Source: Desulfobacterales bacterium
GTDB lineage: Bacteria; Desulfobacterota; Desulfobacteria; Desulfobacterales; UBA11574
DNA length: 33,935 bases
Reading direction: 5' to 3'
Assembly: GCA_024641825.1 (NCBI GenBank)
Contig: JAHECI010000004.1
Coordinates: forward strand, 1-33,935
In this document: positions 1-7,592 of the stretch, in pieces
Layout: each line of letters starts with the position of its first letter
Position numbering within the stretch: the first letter of the stretch is position 1
Made by a program: the position numbers and the translations under genes
Notes under the pieces: generated by a model
The model's database searches: none
What the model saw: the letters and a program-made list of their open reading frames with translations, nothing else
Told to the model about the DNA's origin: nothing

Positions 1-437
1 ATCTGAATGTCGGTTTTTGTTTTTAGTTCCTTTTTTTTAAGGGCCATTCGCACACTGTCGAGGATTCCATTGATAAAGGCACCCGACAATTCGGTGCCGA
101 ATTTCTTTCCCACGTCAATGGCCTCGTTGATGGATACTTTGGGTGGAATGTCTTGACAATAAAGGAGTTCATACACGGCGATTCTAATAATATTTCTGTC
201 CACGCAGGACATTCGGCTTATTTTCCAGTTGTCGGAAAATTTTTCGATGATCGAATCGATTTCGGATTTTTCATGGACAACGCCGTTGACAAGCTTGAGA
301 AAAAAAGGGCGGGCCTTTTTTGAAGGGTTAAAATTGATGCAGAATCGTTCCAGCAAATCATTGGAGTCATTCTGGCTCATATCAATATAAAAGAGCGCCT
401 GCATAGCAAGTTCTCGGGACTTGCGACGGTTTCCCAT
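1..437 (-). CDS. nusB: transcription antitermination factor NusB (3' end cut by window)
   Basis: This open frame is absent from the ORF track because it has no stop inside the window. Translation from the ATG at 437 begins MGNRRKSRELAMQALFYID and runs about 145 residues to the left edge, so the protein is nearly complete (NusB is usually 130-165 aa). The ending ELSGAFINGILDSV and the earlier 'DRNIIRIAVYELL' are typical NusB helices. NusB binds the boxA RNA with NusE (S10) and supports antitermination of rRNA transcription. Its ATG lies two bases after the ribH stop, the usual ribH-nusB pairing, so it is the last visible gene of the riboflavin operon. The C-terminal end is not visible. Confidence 0.93.
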   Translation of the reverse strand, partial: MGNRRKSRELAMQALFYIDMSQNDSNDLLERFCINFNPSKKARPFFLKLVNGVVHEKSEIDSIIEKFSDNWKISRMSCVDRNIIRIAVYELLYCQDIPPKVSINEAIDVGKKFGTELSGAFINGILDSVRMALKKKELKTKTDIQ

Positions 438-439
438 GG

Positions 440-913
440 TTAAGCCTGGTCGACGACCTCAATCAAGTTTGCCATTTCTATGGCGGTTATTGCCGCACTC
501 CATCCCTTATTGCCGGCTTTTGTTCCGGCACGTTCGATGGCCTGTTCGATGGTATCGGTGGTTACAATGCCAAAGATGACCGGAACTTCAGATTCCAGAC
601 TCACCATGGCGATTCCTTTGGAGACTTCGGCGCTGACATAATCAAAATGTGATGTTGCACCTCTGATGACAGCTCCCAGACAGATAATCGCATGGTATCG
701 ATTTGCTGCAGCCAACTTTTTGGCCATCAATGGTATTTCAAAGGCACCGGGGACCTTCACGACCTCGATATCTTCGTCTCTGGCACCGGAGCGTAACAGT
801 CCATCCAAAGCACCTTCAAGAAGCCTTTCGGTGATAAAGTTATTAAAACGGCTTACAACAAGCCCAAATTTTTTGCCCTCAGCCAGGAGCTTGGCTTCGA
901 TAATTTTTGGCAT
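440..913 (-). CDS. ribH: 6,7-dimethyl-8-ribityllumazine synthase
   Basis: The 157-residue protein matches the family in length. It condenses 5-amino-6-ribitylamino-uracil with 3,4-dihydroxy-2-butanone 4-phosphate in the next-to-last step of riboflavin synthesis. Visible family motifs are '[16 protein letters not shown]' near the N terminus, '[15 protein letters not shown]' around residue 55, and '[16 protein letters not shown]' around residue 80, which carries the catalytic His of the GATxHFDYV motif. The start is ATG at 913. It lies between ribBA and nusB in the same direction. Nothing unusual is seen. Confidence 0.97.
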   Translation of the reverse strand: MPKIIEAKLLAEGKKFGLVVSRFNNFITERLLEGALDGLLRSGARDEDIEVVKVPGAFEIPLMAKKLAAANRYHAIICLGAVIRGATSHFDYVSAEVSKGIAMVSLESEVPVIFGIVTTDTIEQAIERAGTKAGNKGWSAAITAIEMANLIEVVDQA

Positions 914-967
914 TTGAGTTCCTCCCGATGTTATTGAAAGATACCATCTGTCAACGTCAACACAATT

Positions 968-2182
968 TTACGGCACGGTATCGACATTTAACAGGTGTCC
1001 CATCTTAAGTTTTTTGCATTCCAGATAATGCCGATTGTATTCATTGGGTTCGGTCTCGATCTCAATTTGCTCGGTTATACTGAGCCCATATCCTTGAAGG
1101 CCGACCATCTTCTTGGGATTGTTGGTGAGAAGCCGCATCTTTTTAACACCGAGGTCCACCAGAATCTGGGCGCCAATCCCGTAGTTTCTCAGATCCGGCT
1201 TGAATCCGAGTCTTTCATTGGCCTCAACCGTATCCAGACCCTGATCCTGGAGTGCATAGGCCTTAATCTTGTTAACAAGACCGATGCCGCGTCCTTCCTG
1301 GCGGATATAGAGGAGTACGCCGGCGTTTTCCTGGTCGATCATTTCCATGGCCGTCTGCAGCTGATCCCCACAGTCACAACGAAGGGAAGCGAAAATATCT
1401 CCGGTGAGGCACTCTGAGTGGACTCTCACAAGGACGGGTTTCTCCGGATCAATCTGCCCCTTAACCATGGCGATATGCAACAAATCATCCACAGCATTTT
1501 CATAGATAATTGCTTTGAATTCTCCTGCAATGGATGTGGGAATAACCGTTTCTGCAACCCTTTTCACGAATGACTCGGTACGCATACGGTATGCAATAAG
1601 GTCCGCGATGGTGCAGATGCCGATGCCGTGCTTTTCGCTGAACTTTTCAAGGGCCGGCATCCGGGCCATGGTGCCGTCTTCATCCATGATTTCACAAATC
1701 ACGCCAGAGGGTTTTAGGCCGGCAAGACGTGCGAGATCTATGGAGCCTTCTGTCTGGCCGGCTCGCACGATAACCCCCCCGTTCCTGCCCCTCAGCGGGA
1801 ATACATGTCCGGGCCTCACAAGATCCCGGGGCTCGGCATCGTCTGCTACGGCGGTAAGAATCGTGGTGGCGCGGTCCGCAGCGGAAATGCCGGTTGTTAC
1901 ACCGCACCGTGCTTCGATGGACACCGTAAAACCGGTCTGATATTTAGAGGTATTGTGTTCAACCATCAGCGGCAGGTTAAGAGAATCGATCTTTTTTCCG
2001 GTCATGGACAGACAGATAAGTCCCCTTCCGTATTTGGCCATGAAATTAATGGCTTCCGGTGTCACGGCTTCAGCCGCCATGGTAAGGTCGCCCTCGTTTT
2101 CACGGTCTTCGTCGTCAACGAGAATGACCATGCGTCCGGCAGATATTTCTTTAATTGCTTCTTCGGTGGATAATAGTGACAT
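968..2182 (-). CDS. ribBA: bifunctional DHBP synthase / GTP cyclohydrolase II
   Basis: The 404-residue chain is a RibB-RibA fusion. Residues ~1-200 are 3,4-dihydroxy-2-butanone 4-phosphate synthase, with the acidic metal-binding motif '[11 protein letters not shown]' near residue 23. Residues ~205-404 are GTP cyclohydrolase II, with the zinc ligands in '[17 protein letters not shown]' and the active-site stretch '[11 protein letters not shown]'. Together they feed both branches of the riboflavin pathway from ribulose 5-phosphate and GTP. Key residues of both halves look intact, so both activities are expected. The start is ATG at 2182. It lies between ribE and ribH. Confidence 0.97.
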   Translation of the reverse strand: MSLLSTEEAIKEISAGRMVILVDDEDRENEGDLTMAAEAVTPEAINFMAKYGRGLICLSMTGKKIDSLNLPLMVEHNTSKYQTGFTVSIEARCGVTTGISAADRATTILTAVADDAEPRDLVRPGHVFPLRGRNGGVIVRAGQTEGSIDLARLAGLKPSGVICEIMDEDGTMARMPALEKFSEKHGIGICTIADLIAYRMRTESFVKRVAETVIPTSIAGEFKAIIYENAVDDLLHIAMVKGQIDPEKPVLVRVHSECLTGDIFASLRCDCGDQLQTAMEMIDQENAGVLLYIRQEGRGIGLVNKIKAYALQDQGLDTVEANERLGFKPDLRNYGIGAQILVDLGVKKMRLLTNNPKKMVGLQGYGLSITEQIEIETEPNEYNRHYLECKKLKMGHLLNVDTVP

Positions 2183-2246
2183 TTTTATTTAGTTTCTCCG
2201 TTATTTTCTTGCTTACGATAAATTGTAAAAGTTTCGAAACCCCAAA

Positions 2247-2909
2247 TTAAATAAAACCGGTTTTGGCCAGAAACTGCATGTCCACCGACTTTCCGGTCTC
2301 TTTCGAGTTGTCGACGTCATGACTTCGGCGAACAAATCGTTCAACATACTTTCCGATCATGTCTGTTTCTATGTTGACAAGATCTCCGGCGGTTATAAAG
2401 CTCAAGGTCGTCAATTCGGCAGTATGCGGTATGATACTTACATCAAAACCATTTCGGCCGCAGTTGTTGATGGTGAGGCTGATGCCATCCACGGCGACCG
2501 AGCCCTTTTTTATCATATAATAGGACAGGGTTTCGGGTACTTCAATGGTAATAATTATGGCGTTTCCGATTTTTTCTTTAAGTTTTACGGTTCCAATTCC
2601 ATCGATATGCCCTGAAACAAGATGGCCGTCAAGACGATCGGACAGTCGAAGGGCGCGCTCAAGGTTGACGCGAGCTCCGATCTTTGCCCGGCCAAAGGTC
2701 GTCCTTGCCAGGGTCTCCGGTGACATATCCACCTGAAACCGTAAGCCCTTGATCATAACCACGGTCAAACAGGCGCCGTTAACTGAAATACTGTCTCCGA
2801 TTTTGGTCTGATCAAGATCGAAGTCCGCATCGACGCTTAAGCGTTTACCCGGACCCGTCGACCGTATTTCACGGATGGTGCCGAGACCTTCTATGATTCC
2901 GGTAAACAT
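2247..2909 (-). CDS. ribE: riboflavin synthase, alpha subunit
   Basis: The 220-residue protein opens with MFTGIIEGLGTI, the hallmark start of riboflavin synthase, and shows the internal duplication of two lumazine-binding repeats (about residues 1-97 and 98-195; the second contains 'LVSGHIDGIG'). It dismutates two 6,7-dimethyl-8-ribityllumazine molecules to riboflavin and the pyrimidine precursor. The motif 'SVNGACLTV' in repeat one and 'AVDGISLTI' in repeat two are the usual ligand-binding turns. The start is ATG at 2909. It lies 36 nt downstream of the ribD stop, in one operon. The gene is also called ribC in some species. Confidence 0.97.
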   Translation of the reverse strand: MFTGIIEGLGTIREIRSTGPGKRLSVDADFDLDQTKIGDSISVNGACLTVVMIKGLRFQVDMSPETLARTTFGRAKIGARVNLERALRLSDRLDGHLVSGHIDGIGTVKLKEKIGNAIIITIEVPETLSYYMIKKGSVAVDGISLTINNCGRNGFDVSIIPHTAELTTLSFITAGDLVNIETDMIGKYVERFVRRSHDVDNSKETGKSVDMQFLAKTGFI

Positions 2910-2945
2910 AATTCAAAAAATGGCCTATTGGAAATTGTCAATGGT

Positions 2946-4109
2946 TCAATCTTGGATCCCGTCCGGTTTCGGTGTATCCGCCGGGATTGAATTATGGTCA
3001 ATATACCCTTGGATCATAATATCGTCACCGAATCGTCTGACATGAATATCCTTAACCGGAATACAGCGATCCATTGTATCCGCCCCCGGTCCTTTGCAAA
3101 TGGGAATGCCGTCATCTCCTCCCAGAATTTTAGGTGCGAAGAAAAATATAATTTTTTCAACGATGCCTGCAGATAGCGCAGATGCAACCACCCGGCTGCC
3201 GCCTTCGATAAGAAGGCTGGTTATTCCAAAGGACCCCAAGCGGTCCATGAGGCGGTCAAGGTCGATCCTCCCATCTTTTAAAGGAGATTCGATAATTCTG
3301 GCGCCTGTCTTTTCTATTCGGGCCTTTTTATCGTTTGAAACCGAAGGCCCGGTGACCAGTATCGTATCAGAATCCGAATGAAGCCGCAAGAGTTTAGCCG
3401 CTTCGGAAATTCGAAGATGGGTGTCGAGAATAATTCTTGTGGGATCCAGACTTTTGAAATCTTTTGGACGACTTACCAGCCGGGTGGTCAAACTGGGATT
3501 GTCTTTTTCTACCGTGTTGATGCCCACCATAATGGCATCGACAGCATGGCGGAGGCGGTGGACGAACTCCCTGGCCGCTTCACCGGTAACCCACTTGGAA
3601 TCACCGCTTTTTGTTGCGATGCGCCCGTCAAGGGTCGCTGCGCATTTTAGGATCGTAAAGGGTCTTTTTGTTCGGGTGAATTTAATAAAAAATTCATTAA
3701 GTCTTTTTGCGTGGTCTTCACAAATGCCCACCGTGGTTTTGATGCCGCGATTTTTTAAATATTCTAAGCCGCCACCTTTCACATCGGGATTGGGGTCTTT
3801 CATGGCAGCAACCACATGCCGAATCCCGGCACCAATTATCTTTTCGGTGCAGGGGGGCGTACGCCCGGTATGGTTACAAGGCTCCAGGGTGACATAAAGG
3901 GTTGCACCTCGTGCCAAACTTCCGGCAGTGTCGATGGCATCGACTTCAGCATGGGGTTCCCCTGCGGCTCTGTGATATCCCTTTCCGATCACCGCGCCGT
4001 CTTTAACGATTACGGCACCGACCATGGGGTTCGGCGAAGTAAACCCCTCGCCCTTTTTGGCAAGGTCGAGTGCCATCTGCATAAAACGCTTGTGGTCTAT
4101 GAATGTCAA
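2946..4109 (-). CDS. ribD: riboflavin deaminase/reductase RibD
   Basis: The 387-residue protein is a deaminase-reductase fusion catalysing the second and third steps from GTP to riboflavin. The N-terminal zinc deaminase domain (~1-145) has 'GEPHAEVDAI' and 'EPCNHTGRTPPCTEKI', the His/Cys/Cys zinc site. The C-terminal NADPH reductase domain (~150-365) has 'TLDGRIATKSGDSKW' and 'LLIEGGSRV'. The track start is TTG at 4109, with no good upstream ATG before an in-frame stop. The first ATG (residue 10, FMQMAL) would clip the first helix, so TTG is preferred but not proved. It lies 56 nt after nrdR. Confidence 0.95.
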   Translation of the reverse strand: MTFIDHKRFMQMALDLAKKGEGFTSPNPMVGAVIVKDGAVIGKGYHRAAGEPHAEVDAIDTAGSLARGATLYVTLEPCNHTGRTPPCTEKIIGAGIRHVVAAMKDPNPDVKGGGLEYLKNRGIKTTVGICEDHAKRLNEFFIKFTRTKRPFTILKCAATLDGRIATKSGDSKWVTGEAAREFVHRLRHAVDAIMVGINTVEKDNPSLTTRLVSRPKDFKSLDPTRIILDTHLRISEAAKLLRLHSDSDTILVTGPSVSNDKKARIEKTGARIIESPLKDGRIDLDRLMDRLGSFGITSLLIEGGSRVVASALSAGIVEKIIFFFAPKILGGDDGIPICKGPGADTMDRCIPVKDIHVRRFGDDIMIQGYIDHNSIPADTPKPDGIQD

Positions 4110-4165
4110 AATACTATGGTTGATCTAACCTCGGATGCGTTTGGCGTTCTTCGAACGCATCATGT

Positions 4166-4621
4166 TTAATGCCTGCTCAAAAGATGTTTTAATTCAGAAA
4201 CAAAATCGTTTACATCTTTGAATTCCCTGTATACTGAAGCAAACCTAACATATGCGACATCATCTAAATCATGAAGTTTTGCCATGATCTTTTCACCGAT
4301 TTTGTGGGAAGGTATCTCCTTTTCACCGGTTTCCCTGAGATCGCGTTCCAGTTCGTCGAGGAACTCGTCGATGACATTTACGCTGATATCCCGTTTCTGA
4401 CATGCCTTTTGGAGACCCGAACGGACCTTCTCCCGGGAAAAAACTTCACGTCGCCCATCTTTTTTAACAATCATGACGGGGATATCTTCAATATGTTCGT
4501 AAGTTGTAAATCGTCTGCTACATAAAATGCATTCCCTGCGTCTCCGGATGACATTCCCATCTTTACTCAATCTAGAGTCGATCACTTTGTTGTCTATTTC
4601 TCCGCAAAATGGACACTTCAT
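4166..4621 (-). CDS. nrdR: transcriptional repressor NrdR
   Basis: NrdR is a zinc-finger/ATP-cone repressor of ribonucleotide reductase genes. I start it at the ATG at 4621 (151 aa) rather than the track start at 4648: the protein then begins MKCPFCG as in the family, and a strong GGGAGG ribosome site sits just upstream. The zinc ribbon uses CPFC and CILC pairs (residues ~3-34), followed by '[10 protein letters not shown]', then an ATP-cone domain (~49-139) with '[15 protein letters not shown]' and '[14 protein letters not shown]'. The linkage nrdR-ribD is common in proteobacteria. No NrdR box was searched for systematically. Confidence 0.96.
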   Translation of the reverse strand: MKCPFCGEIDNKVIDSRLSKDGNVIRRRRECILCSRRFTTYEHIEDIPVMIVKKDGRREVFSREKVRSGLQKACQKRDISVNVIDEFLDELERDLRETGEKEIPSHKIGEKIMAKLHDLDDVAYVRFASVYREFKDVNDFVSELKHLLSRH

Positions 4622-4657
4622 GAATCCCTCCCTGGCTCTATCTCGCATTATTGATGG

Positions 4658-5128
4658 TTATTCGAACGAGTCGGCATCGATCTTTATGACGTCAATACCC
4701 GCTTCCTTCAACATTTCTTCGGACATGGAGTCTGCATATCCAGACGCGTAAAAGATGCTACGTATTCCTGCGTTGATAATCATCTTGGCACATATGGAAC
4801 AGGGCAGGTTGGTACAGAAAAGGGATGCACCCTTTATGGTAACACCATGATAAGCGGCCTGAATGATTGCATTCTGTTCGGCATGTATCCCTCGACAAAG
4901 CTCATGATTTTCACCGGAGGCGATATTCAGTTTTTCCCGAAGGCATCCTGTTTCAAGGCAGTGTTTAACGCCGGTGGGCGCACCGTTGTACCCGGTGGAC
5001 AAGATTCTTTTGTCTTTTACGATGATGGCGCCGACCGATCGCCGGAGACATGTGGAACGCCGGGCCACCAGAGACGTGATGTCCATAAAATAGGCTTCCC
5101 ACGAAGGTCGGTTGCTTCTCTCTGCCAC
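4658..5128 (-). CDS. comEB: dCMP deaminase family protein
   Basis: This 156-residue zinc-dependent deaminase has '[10 protein letters not shown]' (catalytic His-Ala-Glu) and '[10 protein letters not shown]' (PCxxC zinc ligands). The N-terminal '[11 protein letters not shown]' and '[12 protein letters not shown]' are typical of the ComEB/deoxycytidylate deaminase family, which makes dUMP for thymidylate synthesis. The start is GTG at 5128, two bases after the glyA stop, with a GAGGTGG ribosome site inside the end of glyA, which suggests translational coupling. Pairing with glyA (one-carbon supply) and nrdR (dNTP control) fits nucleotide metabolism. The exact substrate, free dCMP or another cytidine form, is inferred from the family. 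Confidence 0.92.
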   Translation of the reverse strand: MAERSNRPSWEAYFMDITSLVARRSTCLRRSVGAIIVKDKRILSTGYNGAPTGVKHCLETGCLREKLNIASGENHELCRGIHAEQNAIIQAAYHGVTIKGASLFCTNLPCSICAKMIINAGIRSIFYASGYADSMSEEMLKEAGIDVIKIDADSFE

Positions 5129-5130
5129 TT

Positions 5131-6393
5131 TTATTCCACCTCTTTGTGCCAGTTTTGATACAGGGGAAACCCTTGGCAGAGCTCAAACACAGTGTTCTTT
5201 GTCGTTGCAATAATTTTATTGTCCGTGGGATTTTGAAGCACATGGACAATAAGTTCTGCAATTGATTTCATTTCAGGCGCTTGCATGCCCCTGGTGGTAA
5301 TTGCGGGGGTCCCGATACGGATACCACTGGTCACCCCAGGGCCGAGGGTCTCAAAGGGTATGGAATTTTTGTTCACGGTAATTCCGGCACGGCCCAGGGC
5401 GTCTTCAGCATCTTTCCCTGTTATTTTCAGATTTCTCAAATCCACGATCATCATATGGTTGTCGGTACCGTTGGAAACCAGTGTTAAACCGCTATCCATG
5501 AGATGGCCGGCGAGAGCATCCGCGTTTTTCACGATATCTTTCTGATAGGTCTGGAATGATTCGCTCAAGGCTTCTTTGAAAGCAACCGCCTTGGCCGCAA
5601 TAACATGCATGAGCGGTCCGCCTTGAATTCCAGGGAATATTTCCTTGTTCAGCCGGGTGCTGTAATCGGTTCGAGCCAGAATCAGGCCGCCCCGCGGCCC
5701 CCTTAACGTTTTGTGGGTTGTTGAGGTTACCACATGGGCAAAGGGTACGGGAGATGGATGAAGTCCGGCGGCCACAAGACCGGCGATATGGGCCATATCC
5801 ACCATTAAAAGCGCGTTGACCGACGCCGCCATTTGTGCGAAGGCTTCGAAATCTATGATACGCGGATAGGCGCTGGCACCGGCAACGATCAACTTTGGCC
5901 GATGTTTTTTTACCAATCGTGCCACTTCTTCATAGTCGATGGTACCGGTATCTGCATTTACGCCATAGTGAATAAAATTATAGAGTTTTCCCGAAAAACT
6001 GGCCGGACTGCCATGGGTCAGGTGCCCTCCATGGGACAAACTCATTCCCATGACCGTATCTCCCGGATCTAACAGCGCAAAATATACGGCCATATTGGCT
6101 TGGGAGCCCGAGTGGGGCTGAACATTCGCATACGGGGCTTTAAATAGTTTTTTTGCGCGACTGACGGCCAGTTTCTCAGCAACATCGACATATTCGCACC
6201 CGCCGTAATACCGTTTATCCGGATAACCTTCGGCATATTTATTGGTCAGTACACTTGCCTGGGCAGCCATGACCGCAGGGCTTGCAATATTTTCCGATGC
6301 AATAAGCTCCAACGTGTGGGTCTGCCGGTCGATTTCCATGGAGATTGCCCGGGCAATCTCGGGATCTACTTTTTCAATGAGTCTAAAGTCCAA
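5131..6393 (-). CDS. glyA: serine hydroxymethyltransferase
   Basis: This 420-residue PLP enzyme interconverts serine and glycine with tetrahydrofolate and is the main entry of one-carbon units. Clear motifs are '[14 protein letters not shown]' near residue 30, '[16 protein letters not shown]' near 55, the PLP-lysine motif '[14 protein letters not shown]' near 230, and '[14 protein letters not shown]' in the C-terminal domain. The start is TTG at 6393, preceded by an AAGGAA ribosome site; no ATG competes close by. The gene lies between rpiB and the dCMP deaminase gene in one operon. Confidence 0.97.
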   Translation of the reverse strand: MDFRLIEKVDPEIARAISMEIDRQTHTLELIASENIASPAVMAAQASVLTNKYAEGYPDKRYYGGCEYVDVAEKLAVSRAKKLFKAPYANVQPHSGSQANMAVYFALLDPGDTVMGMSLSHGGHLTHGSPASFSGKLYNFIHYGVNADTGTIDYEEVARLVKKHRPKLIVAGASAYPRIIDFEAFAQMAASVNALLMVDMAHIAGLVAAGLHPSPVPFAHVVTSTTHKTLRGPRGGLILARTDYSTRLNKEIFPGIQGGPLMHVIAAKAVAFKEALSESFQTYQKDIVKNADALAGHLMDSGLTLVSNGTDNHMMIVDLRNLKITGKDAEDALGRAGITVNKNSIPFETLGPGVTSGIRIGTPAITTRGMQAPEMKSIAELIVHVLQNPTDNKIIATTKNTVFELCQGFPLYQNWHKEVE

Positions 6394-6409
6394 ATATTTT
6401 TTCCTTGTT

Positions 6410-6427
6410 TCGCGTAAAACGCGAACC
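6410..6427. other. short hairpin between rpiB and glyA
   Basis: The 69-nt gap holds a perfect short inverted repeat, TTCGCG-taaaa-CGCGAA. It has no T-run, so a role as terminator is doubtful; it could be an mRNA processing or stability hairpin. Confidence 0.35.
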
Positions 6428-6462
6428 TGTAACGATGGGTTCGACGGTTGCCGGCGGACGGT

Positions 6463-6954
6463 TTAACCGCTAACAGATCCGTCGGTACAGCCGTGCTTCG
6501 CATCCGTATCAAGCCGATCAAATTTTGCCAGCCGGCGAAGATGCCGTCCCCCCTCAAAGGGTGTTTCCAGCCAGACCCTGACGATTTCCAGAGCCAGCAC
6601 GTCTCCGATAACGCGACCCCCCAAGACCAATATATTGGAATCGTTGTGTCGTCTGCTCATGATAGCGGAAAAAAGATCTGAGCACAGCGCCGCCCTGACA
6701 TGAGAGAATTTATTGGCAACCATGGACATGCCGATCCCTGTGCCGCACAACAGGATCCCACGGGAAAATTTACCCGATGAAACCAATGATGCGACCTTGA
6801 TACCATAATCCGGGTAGTCCACCGAATTTTCACTGAAGCATCCCACATCTTCAACATCCATGGACTGTTCCACCAGGAATGCCTTGATTTTTTCTTTCAA
6901 ATCATATGCCGCATGATCACTGCCGATCACCAGGGGTGTTGTGTTTCCGGACAT
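6463..6954 (-). CDS. rpiB: ribose-5-phosphate isomerase B
   Basis: The 163-residue protein belongs to the RpiB/LacAB sugar isomerase family and interconverts ribose 5-phosphate and ribulose 5-phosphate, the latter being the substrate of RibBA downstream. Diagnostic stretches are 'IGSDHAAYDLKE' at the N terminus, 'VDYPDYG', 'GILLCGTGIGMSMVANK' with the catalytic Cys and anion hole, and 'SRRHNDSNILVLGGR'. The start is ATG at 6954. It follows rpmF in the same direction after a 120-nt gap. The C-terminal ~15 residues (after RRLAKFD) are an unusual polar extension. Confidence 0.95.
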   Translation of the reverse strand: MSGNTTPLVIGSDHAAYDLKEKIKAFLVEQSMDVEDVGCFSENSVDYPDYGIKVASLVSSGKFSRGILLCGTGIGMSMVANKFSHVRAALCSDLFSAIMSRRHNDSNILVLGGRVIGDVLALEIVRVWLETPFEGGRHLRRLAKFDRLDTDAKHGCTDGSVSG

Positions 6955-7033
6955 GATATTACCCTGTATATTGGAAATGAAGGGACCGTTGAAAGTTTTG
7001 AAGGAACAATATTTTCAAGCATCCCAAAAACGT

Positions 7034-7069
7034 TCACCGGTCGCGTAAAAAATCTTTTTAAGAAACCAT
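7034..7069. terminator. hairpin between rpmF and rpiB resembling repeat-element tips
   Basis: The stretch reads GGTCGCGTAAAAA-tc-TTTTTAAGAAACC, an imperfect inverted repeat with an AT-rich centre. Its outer sequence resembles the tips of the repeats at 30755-30879 and 31001-31192 (gacggtttcgtaaaaag type). It may be an intrinsic attenuator after rpmF, or a relic in which the two ends of such an element were joined. Confidence 0.4.
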
Positions 7070-7074
7070 CAAAA

Positions 7075-7251
7075 CTATTCGGTTTCAATTACCGTGCGGC
7101 CCTTATACGTACCGCAACTGGGGCATGCATGGTGTGGAAGCCTGGCTTCACCGCACTGGGGACAACTGGTGAGATTAGGGCCTGCAATTTTTTGATGCGT
7201 CCGCCGCTTATCCCGCTTTGATTTTGATGTTTTTCGTTTTGGAACTGCCAT
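7075..7251 (-). CDS. rpmF: 50S ribosomal protein L32
   Basis: This gene is too short for the ORF track. Translation from ATG at 7251 gives 58 residues beginning MAVPKRKTSKSKRDKRRTH, the universal L32 start, followed by a zinc ribbon with pairs CPQC and CPSC and ending VIETE. L32 is a structural protein of the large ribosomal subunit; the four-Cys form binds zinc. An AGGTGG ribosome site lies just upstream. In many bacteria rpmF precedes plsX and fabH; here rpiB follows instead. It appears to be the first gene of the rpmF-to-nusB operon. Confidence 0.95.
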   Translation of the reverse strand: MAVPKRKTSKSKRDKRRTHQKIAGPNLTSCPQCGEARLPHHACPSCGTYKGRTVIETE

Positions 7252-7283
7252 AATTAACCACCTAACTATTTGTTTTTGTTGAA

Positions 7284-7349
7284 ATGTTATTTAAATCCAT
7301 ACGTTGTCAATGTTGAAGTTTAACTAATTGAAATAATACGCATTGTCAA
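7284..7349 (-). promoter_or_regulatory. candidate promoters of the rpmF-to-nusB operon
   Basis: On the minus strand two sigma-70-like -35 boxes (TTGACA at 7349-7344 and at 7310-7305) precede rpmF. The first is followed after 17 nt by TAGTTA, the second after 15 nt by TAACAT. The -10 boxes are imperfect, so which one is used is unknown. No FMN riboswitch is seen in this leader. Confidence 0.45.
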
Positions 7350-7383
7350 GATTTTTAATACATATTTATTTTGATTTCCAATA

Positions 7384-7436
7384 CCCCGCCTTTTGTCGGC
7401 GGACGGCCGAGATTCCGTCTCTTGGGGGAGCGGGGC
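7384..7436. terminator. GC-rich hairpin in the recD2-rpmF gap
   Basis: The outer arms CCCCGC and GCGGGG enclose two smaller options, CCGCC/GGCGG and GACGG/CCGTC. It lies downstream of recD2 and upstream of the rpmF promoter, so it may end recD2 transcription. No clear T-run follows on the minus strand, so the terminator role is uncertain. Confidence 0.4.
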
Positions 7437-7442
7437 TTCATT

Positions 7443-7592
7443 ACATGAAGTTATCTCAAAATAATCTTTTGGCCCAACCTCGGCGTTGGACCCTCGTTTT
7501 AAGTCCTCGACATACTTGAGTATGCCTGCGGGTTAAAACTCGGCTCCGCCTTGATTTTGAACCGAAATCTTTATTTTGAGATGGCTTCATGT
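7443..7592. repeat. long imperfect palindrome touching the recD2 stop
   Basis: The two arms of about 75 nt are imperfect reverse complements. The outer ends match as ACATGAAG..ATCTCAAAATAA, and the apex is TCCTCGACATACTTGAGTATGCCTG. The inner end of the element abuts the recD2 TAA at 7592-7594. Its architecture, including the apex, parallels the element at 21537-21686. It fills most of the noncoding gap 7252-7591 together with the hairpin and promoters. Confidence 0.8.

Noticed and set aside
7252-7442. FMN riboswitch expected before a riboflavin operon.
   Set aside because: None of the conserved RFN blocks (AGGGGCnGGGTGAAATTCCC and others) is seen here or upstream of ribD; the rib genes appear to be driven from rpmF or an internal promoter.
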